A DNA stretch of 64,000 nt from Coprinus comatus (taxonomy: Eukaryota; Basidiomycota; Agaricomycetes; Agaricales; Agaricaceae). The stretch spans positions 1 to 64,000 of the forward strand of contig JAWPGT010000005.1 of NCBI GenBank assembly GCA_034638255.1, in the 5' to 3' direction. A program made the position numbers and the translations under genes. This document shows positions 57,846 through 64,000 of the stretch, one piece after another (positions within the stretch are counted from its first letter, which is position 1; every line of letters starts with the position of its first letter). The notes beneath the pieces were generated by a model that was not told the DNA's origin, searched no databases, and worked only from the letters and a program-made list of their open reading frames with translations.

Positions 57846-60213
57846 ATGCTCAGGAGTCAATTCTCGTTGATGGCGGGTGCAGTCGAAACAGCGGGTCAAG
57901 TAGCTGGAGTGCCACTTGCAGCAGGTTTAGCCTCTGAAATCATGAAATCCTGTGATGAAGTGGCTCAGTATAAGGTAATAGTCCATCATTCCACTATCAC
58001 CAGCTAGTTCTAAGCAGTCCTCAATAGAGGCGAGCCAAATCGTTAGGTCATAAAAGCACATTGTTACTTAGTTCACTGACGGAAGAGTCTGAACACCTTG
58101 AAGGTACCGAACTACAACAGCGTATGGATGAAGTCATCCCGTGAGCCTCAAACCCACACCCGTAAACAACAACACTCATGTCTGATCAGGATCCTCGAGA
58201 AAACCTTGAAACGTACTCGCAAGGTGTTGAGCTATAACAGTATAACACGATGGGGTATGTTTCGCCCATAAACCCTTTGACTTGTGTGTGTACACTAAAG
58301 CTTTCTGTCAAAGTGCGTAGAGGTGATATCGAGAGAGATATTGAGCGATGTCATGAAGAATTGGATAATGCCATTAGTAATCTTCAAGTGAGCACTTGCT
58401 TTTCACTGATAATTCCTAGTTACAGAGTTACTGATCGCTTCCAAGATCAAGTACGTCCCACTTTACAAACGTCGAAACAGGATCTCAGGATGATGTTGTA
58501 AAGGACCCAGACACTAATATACCGTGCTCAAACCGATGCTCGGTTGGAGGAGAGGCAAAGCCACTCGGAAAATCGGGATCTACTCCTCCAACTCCTTGCA
58601 GACAATGAGGAACTAAAGAGGGTTGTTTCTATGCACCGTGCTGGTGACACAGTTGCGGAGGAAATGATGAAGGAAGGGCAGGAGGTTTGCGCAACACTAT
58701 TCATATAAGATAGCACTGTGTCTCAGAATATGAATTAGGAGCTCAGGGAGATACGGGAAGCGAGAGGGTCTGGAGGAAGACAAGGAAGCTTTGGGTTGGT
58801 CAGAACCAGCTCTCCTACACCAATGCCTCCGATTGGGCCTTCTTCAAAAACAGATAGCCAACGCTATCTGGAACTTTCACGCGGATTATTATCTCTTCGC
58901 CGTATGGCAGGTATTCCTCCATCGGTCAAGATTCTAGATGGAGAGGTGATAAAATCCGAAGAAATGCCACGCGCTGGTGGAACATACAGCGACATATGGG
59001 TAGGTCAGTGGTTGGGAGAAGAAAAGGTGCATAAATGTTCCCAATGACTTTCAATTGTTGACATATCTCGGTACGCACAGGTCGCTCTCAAAGGTTTGAG
59101 GAACGTGAAGGCGGATGACAAAAGCGCTCAAAGGGTTTGTTCGCAATGAATGTAAATGACGTCGCTTTCTCACTTGATTTCTGTAGCGCCTTCTCCGCGA
59201 AGTCCAGGTATGGTCAAAGCTCGATAATCCACACATTCTCGCGTTATATGGTATTGTGACCGATCATGGAAGACATTTGCATATAGTATGTTATAGTTTG
59301 CCATATCACCGGAAAAACCGATTTGCCCACATAGTGTAGGTCTCACCATGGCTCGAAAACGGAAGTGTCCTCGAGTGAGTTGGACAATGGGGTCCATGAT
59401 CCTTATATCTCCTGACTTGGGGGTTGTTTGAACCGCTAGTTATGTAAAAAACTTCCCTGATGTTGATCGCATGCGTTTGGTATGAAATGTATGTCCCTTT
59501 TACACTTTTATTGACTCATGCTACCGCAGATTAGGGGAGCGGCCGAAGGACTGAGTTACTTGCATTCACAAGATATAATTCATGGGAACGGTGAGTTTAA
59601 TGTGGTGCATTTAAGCAACTTGACACTAACGAGGAAGTATAGTGAAATGTGTATGTGAATATTTGATTTATATGGACTAGATCAGAAGTTTACTCTTGGG
59701 AACCTTCCAGACCAACATCCTTGTCTCCGCGTCTGTGGGTCATAACCATACTCGATTTCCATGCTAAGCTGATCACAATATCAGGGAGAGGCAGTTATCA
59801 GTGACTTTGGTATGTCTAAAATTGTCGAAGATGTAACAGAGAGCCCCGCTTCGGCAACTTTAACAGAATCGGGGAGTGCACGATGGCTCGCACCCGAGGT
59901 GATTGAAGGCGATTCACCTACCAAGTACGCTGATACATACTCTTTTGCTATGGCTATATTGGAGCTTCTGACAAGGCAGCATCCCTTTCCTGAGAGGAGA
60001 CGGGATGCTGCAGTCATTCGGGCGATCATTGCACAACAGCGACCAGTGCGGCCACAAGGTCCTCAGGTGGACAAGTGGCTGACTGACAAACTGTGGTGTC
60101 TCATGCAGAGTTGCTGGTCGACACGCAGCCTGCGGCCCTCGATGGATGATGTGACGGCACAGCTACTGCAGATCCAGAATGAGGGTGAGGGACATACATC
60201 ACCTGTAACATAA
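57846..60213 (+). CDS. TKL-like protein kinase with MLKL-like helical N-terminus; catalytic Asp replaced
   Basis: Fifteen exons (57846-57974, 58028-58140, 58190-58254, 58314-58387, 58428-58450, 58504-58684, 58739-59026, 59081-59134, 59187-59285, 59340-59374, 59440-59479, 59530-59590, 59643-59650, 59711-59734, 59785-60213) join in phase to 540 residues. Residues 1-180 are helical (GVPLAAGLASEIMKSCDEVA, VIPILEKTLKRTRKVLS, DIERCHEELDNAISNLQ) and resemble the N-terminal four-helix bundle of MLKL. A coiled linker follows, then a kinase domain with VALKGLRNV (Lys kept), IIHGNVKCTNILVS (Asn where HRD/HGD has Asp), SDFGMSK and RWLAPEVIEG. The Gly-loop GGTYSDIWVG is degenerate. Exon 13 has only 8 nt. 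It may be a pseudokinase; targets are unknown. Confidence 0.8.
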
Positions 60214-60381
60214 ATAATGTACTAGTAGAAATTTATCTGAAACAGAACAAAACCTTTAATGACATTTCAATGCAAGACATGTGTATGACAAAATACGCAG
60301 CCAATTACTAGGAAAGACATATTAAGTGAGCGAATATAGAGATTCCTGCACCCGGGAACACTCTCATCTCAACTGCTTTTC

Positions 60382-61140
60382 TCAGTGGCGGAAGCAGGGA
60401 GGATTCATTTCAAACTGGCCGTTGTCCGGGGCAACCTTGTGGTGAAGAGCAAGTGCGAACGGCGGACATTGAGTTGTCTGAGCCTGAGTGTTATGACGTA
60501 CCGTGACGAAGCCTGGAGGATGGAGATGGGCAGGCTGGGGGTTAAAGAAAGCATGGATGAAAGGATAGAAGGGGACCGATTGGTGGCAGATTGATTCCTG
60601 AGGGTGAGGAGGTGCAGGGTTGTGAGCTAGATAGTACGGATAGATGGGAGCAGACTCTGGAGTGGGCTGCACCATGGGATGATGATACTGATCATAGTAC
60701 ACAGGGACGGTGACGGGGTGGGGTCTGTCTTCTGGTGGATGAGATTGATGAGGATGGGGCTCATTGGTGTCAAATGTTCTGCATGCCAAACCTTGGTGGA
60801 GGATGAGACTCGACCGTCTATGTGGAAGCACAGCCCGACCTTTTCCATCGCGCTTCTTGTAGGGACCGCGCTTAATTCCCCTTTTCCTTGCCTTGCGCTG
60901 GGAATCAACACATTCCTCACTGACGCCGTACCTGACACATCGAAGGCAGGGGCGAGCATCGTCACACTTTTTGCAGGCCTTCTGACAGTTTGTACAGGCA
61001 TTCTTGACCTGGCGACGCTTTGGACGGGGTGAAGAATTTGCGACAAAGGGCTGGGAGGGTGGGAAGGGATACATGTGGAGGGGCATGGGGAAAGCGGCGG
61101 TCGCAGGAGCAGGGTCTAGGTCGGAGGACCTGGGAGGCAT
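60382..61140 (-). CDS. Zn(II)2Cys6 transcription factor
   Basis: A single exon of 252 codons. After a Pro-rich leader (PMPLHMYPFPPSQPF) comes KRRQVKNACTNCQKACKKCDDARPC...VRYGVSEEC, a binuclear zinc cluster with six Cys spaced CX2CX6CX5CX2CX8C, and then the basic linker RKARKRGIKRGPYKKRDGKG. The rest is rich in His, Pro and Tyr with no fungal-specific middle domain and no coiled-coil dimerisation element that I can see. It should bind DNA in the nucleus; the target genes cannot be inferred. Its start is 124 bp from the probable start of the next gene on the plus strand. Confidence 0.88.
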   Translation of the reverse strand: MPPRSSDLDPAPATAAFPMPLHMYPFPPSQPFVANSSPRPKRRQVKNACTNCQKACKKCDDARPCLRCVRYGVSEECVDSQRKARKRGIKRGPYKKRDGKGRAVLPHRRSSLILHQGLACRTFDTNEPHPHQSHPPEDRPHPVTVPVYYDQYHHPMVQPTPESAPIYPYYLAHNPAPPHPQESICHQSVPFYPFIHAFFNPQPAHLHPPGFVTVRHNTQAQTTQCPPFALALHHKVAPDNGQFEMNPPCFRH

Positions 61141-61264
61141 GGTGAGGGACGAGAAAGAAGACAGCGGCGAGCAGCCGCGAGGCTGCTTAGAGGCAGCATG
61201 ATGGGAAATAGACTAAAATTATAATTTATTACGAGCAGAGAAACAAACAGATACAAACCACAAC

Positions 61265-64000
61265 ATGAGGTCCACATCCCCTTCTGCCGACGCCAGCATT
61301 TCTCTTGTCCACCACCTTCTGTCCGTGCGCTAGATGTCACGGAACCCACCCACGCCCCCACACAGCACACTCCATGATATCTCAATAACACACAAAAACT
61401 CTTTATTCGACTACTCACAGGTACCAGTCCTCTCTTCGTCCCACAGCAGAGCAACTGACACGTCCTAGCACACCGATTACTCGTATGAACTGCCCCCCTC
61501 TCGCTCAACATCAGCAACCTCATCACTCGATCCCTACTACTTTGGCATCCGTTCATCCCCAGATTCCCCCATACCCCCCCTTCCCCCCCTTCCCCCAACA
61601 TCCATCACTCCCGATCACCCAATAATCAATGAGCCTGTTACCCCAGTCAGGAACCCCGCAGCAATAGACAGGCGCGGTCTTGTAGGCGTTGGCGAGCTTT
61701 CGACACCCCGCTGGGCGAGGTCAGAACGCCCAAGCCCAAATGACGACGCACCCGACCTGTCCTATGACACAGGCACAATCCCAGTCCCAGTCATCACACC
61801 AGACACTACGCGCGACGGTGAACCAGATAGCCCCTGGACAATAGAGGCCGTGGATGGCGAGTATTCGGATAAGGAAGAGGTATTCCCAACTCTTAATTAA
61901 AATTTCCCCTATTTCCATCTCTTACATACCTTGTTAGATCGCTCTCCAGCCACCCCCAAAGCCACTACGCAACCGGCCTTCCATCGCGGAAGAGAGTGGC
62001 GGAGAGGAAATTGTTTATCCTCGTAATCTCAGCGACCAATCCAGAGCTAGCAAACATTCCAAGCAATCTCTCCCTACGCGTATGGATCCTTCCCATGTCC
62101 TCGACGAAACACCACTCCAGGCTCGTTTGACCGACCGTTCTATCGTGTCAGATGGCATCATAACGTCACCTCCGAGCTCTTTCACACCCGCTCGCCGTGC
62201 AAAAAAGCGTACCTCTGACGAATTTGAAATGGATCAACATGGCTCTCTGGTTTCTAAACGCGTGGGCGCAGCTTCAACTGCCAAGGATCAAGTTAGTGAG
62301 GATAAAATGGCATCCGCACGCAAACATCGGAGTCTCAATGCTAGTACATCTTCCCCCATCTCCCCTCGAGATGGCAAATCCAGCAGCCGTCGCCGTGAAA
62401 GTCTAGGTATTTCCATCAGCGGGGCAGCCAAACTAATCTCGTCCGCGAAGGCACCAGATCGTCACTCTAGACAGCTTTCTGGCGGCTCGGTATCCTCTTC
62501 CCTTGCTGACAATACTCATGCACGACGTGTCCAAACAACTGATTTTTCCCACTTACCTCCATCTCCAGCCTCTTCATCGATCCAGCACTTTCTAAAGCAA
62601 TCAACCAGCATATCGCATACACCTCCCCCAAGTAGTCTCTCCAAGGATAACCTCTCGCAACATACGTCACCAAATGTAGCACATTCATTACTTCGAGGCA
62701 CTCAAGAAGCATGGTCCCCTCTTGATGATCAGGCTACTGCTGAGGCACTGCGTAAACTAGACGGCTTGTCAGGCAAGACTGCTAGGGCTCGTGCGAGTGT
62801 GGGAAGCTTTGGTCGCGTGTCGAACTCTAGTCGGCCTGGTACACCACCTAGTAAAACCGGAAGTCAATGGGAAGGAATTACTCTGAGTATGTCAAGTCAA
62901 AGCGAACAAGTGGAACTGGTACTGGTAGTGAGAAAGAATCCAAGGAATCAAGTCACAAGAATCCTATCGTTTCTGTTGACCCGGAAGGTTCGGAAGTGTT
63001 CCCTGAAGACCAAGTACAGCGGCTACCTCAAGACAAGACTCCGAGAAAGGCCAGTGCCCGGATGAGTTTCACTCCTAAAAGAGGATCTACTTCATCAAAC
63101 TATGCTAGCACGCCAACCACCAGTTCTAGAGATTCTGCTTCAATGTCAACTGGTACTAGCCTTACTTCTGTGTCAGGCGCCTCTGGTCGACACTCGATTG
63201 GCAAAGCAAGGCGGAATAGTGCAGGCAGTGATATATCCAGCGTCCACTCAAGCGATACCAAGGACCGTGTAGCTTCCATCAATGTTATTGGTGATGGGAG
63301 CGATGATGCCTCTGTTCCCCCTGTTCCTCCGCTACCTAAAGATCTTTCTTCTTACCCATACCGTTCTCCTCCCCCGACTTCTTCTAGTTTATCTTTCCCT
63401 TCATTTTCAGGTGGTGAGGAATCACATCGACGACCCAGCAACGATGGGAATATAGATCGTACAACATCCCTAGAAGTTCCACCGCTTCATAGACATATGG
63501 GTTCTTATGGGCAACAACAAAGCCAACAGCATACTGCTGGGTATACAAGTACCGACTCCGCTCCGGTGATTCCAAAAACACCTTCCAAGAAATGGAGCTT
63601 TTCAAATGCTTTAAATTTGCGTCTTTCTAGCTCTCCTTCAAGCTCAAAATCGAGCTTTGCCTTGAGTCCCCGGGCAGTCAGTTTTGGTCAACACCTTCGC
63701 AAATCTGCTTCCAAAGAAAAGAGTTCTTCAAAATCTCCGTGGTCGCCCAAGCAACCTGATGCTATGACGTCTGCGGGATCCTTGACTTCTATGTCATCGT
63801 TGAGCTCTACGCAAATGTCCGGTTTGCAAGCTAACACTTCTAAAACGCCGGATCGGGGTCTAAGCCGACCTGGAACTGGGTCAAGTGTCAGTACCAGTCA
63901 CACGACCTCTGCGTTATCCGCACCTCCAACAGGTCCACTTAGCCCATCTTCGTCCATTCGAAGAGCGCAATCCAAAAGACTGACACCTTCTGCCATACCC
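61265..64000 (+). CDS. Large Ser/Pro-rich protein, 3' partial; possibly N-terminus of a DYRK-type kinase
   Basis: A likely first exon MRSTSPSADASISL (61265-61306) splices to 61469 (HTDYSYELPPSRSTSATSS), with further exons 61469-61879 and 61938-62886. A 50-bp intron with a perfect GTATGT donor (62887-62936) brings the frame to KESSHKNPIVSVDPEGSEVF and on to the window end. The whole visible product (about 860 residues) is disordered, rich in Ser, Pro and Thr, with short blocks such as EAWSPLDDQATAEALRKLDGL, PPVPPLPKDLSSYPYRSPPP and TPSKKWSFSNALNLRL. I have the impression that such blocks precede CMGC/DYRK kinase domains in other basidiomycetes, but no kinase motif is inside the window. Confidence 0.65.

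Noticed and set aside
61116..61601. Minus-strand ORF of 161 codons
   Set aside because: It overlaps the start of the Zn2Cys6 gene and the first exons of the Ser-rich gene, has no recognisable domain, and its composition looks like an antisense shadow.
62870..62940. Frameshift in the Ser-rich gene at the window end
   Set aside because: A 50-bp intron (62887-62936) with a perfect GTATGT donor moves the frame correctly, so a mutation is not needed.

Overview
The window is nuclear DNA of a filamentous basidiomycete, most likely an Agaricomycete. Its genes are broken by many 47-67 bp GT-AG introns, exons can be as short as 8-14 nt, genes sit on alternating strands with very short spacers, and the protein set (JHDM1-type demethylase, Skt5/Chs4 regulator, TKL-like kinase, Zn2Cys6 factor) is fungal. 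The species cannot be named from the sequence alone.

The window has two halves. Positions 1 to about 30.5 kb are a nested transposon island with no host gene that I can support. In order it holds: a nearly intact non-LTR retrotransposon (LINE) ending in a 3' hairpin and poly(A) at 5178; a truncated minus-strand Ty3/Gypsy element (5857-9015) whose 5' LTR carries a second LTR of its own family; a minus-strand Ty1/Copia element (9016-16329) interrupted by four solo LTRs and a 780-bp palindromic element; a Gypsy 3' end (16330-16883); a second Copia remnant; a hAT transposon split into two oppositely oriented halves; and a plus-strand Gypsy chromovirus (21519-29721) interrupted by two solo LTRs and a Tc1/mariner element. 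Target-site duplications (TSDs) allow much of the insertion history to be read. They show that 19224-29721 is an inversion produced by recombination between two LTRs. Decay in the chromovirus is dominated by CpG to TpG/CpA changes, as expected for methylated DNA.

Positions 30.7 to 64 kb are gene dense, with one hAT-type MITE (39176-39973). I could rebuild phase-consistent exon structures for: a PITH protein (-), a Skt5/Chs4-like SEL1 protein (-), a PHD-JmjC JHDM1 demethylase (-), phosphoglycerate kinase (-), an RGG-tailed protein (+), SDA1 (+), an ADP-sugar Nudix hydrolase (-), polynucleotide kinase 3'-phosphatase (+), galactose-1-phosphate uridylyltransferase (-), the DEAD-box helicase DDX41 (+), a RecQ helicase (-), kinetochore NUF2 (+), an ING-type PHD protein (-), a TKL-like kinase with an MLKL-like helical N-terminus and a changed catalytic loop (+), a Zn2Cys6 factor (-), and the 5' part of a large serine-rich protein (+) that leaves the window.

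These are mostly housekeeping genes for glycolysis and galactose use, DNA repair (PNKP, RecQ), chromatin (JHDM1, ING), ribosome assembly and splicing (SDA1, DDX41) and chromosome segregation (NUF2). They share short divergent promoters and nearly touching convergent 3' ends but do not form a pathway cluster. The most unusual items are the TSD-proven LTR inversion that splits a hAT transposase, the palindromic element built from twelve 31-bp hairpin units, and the MLKL-like pseudokinase candidate.
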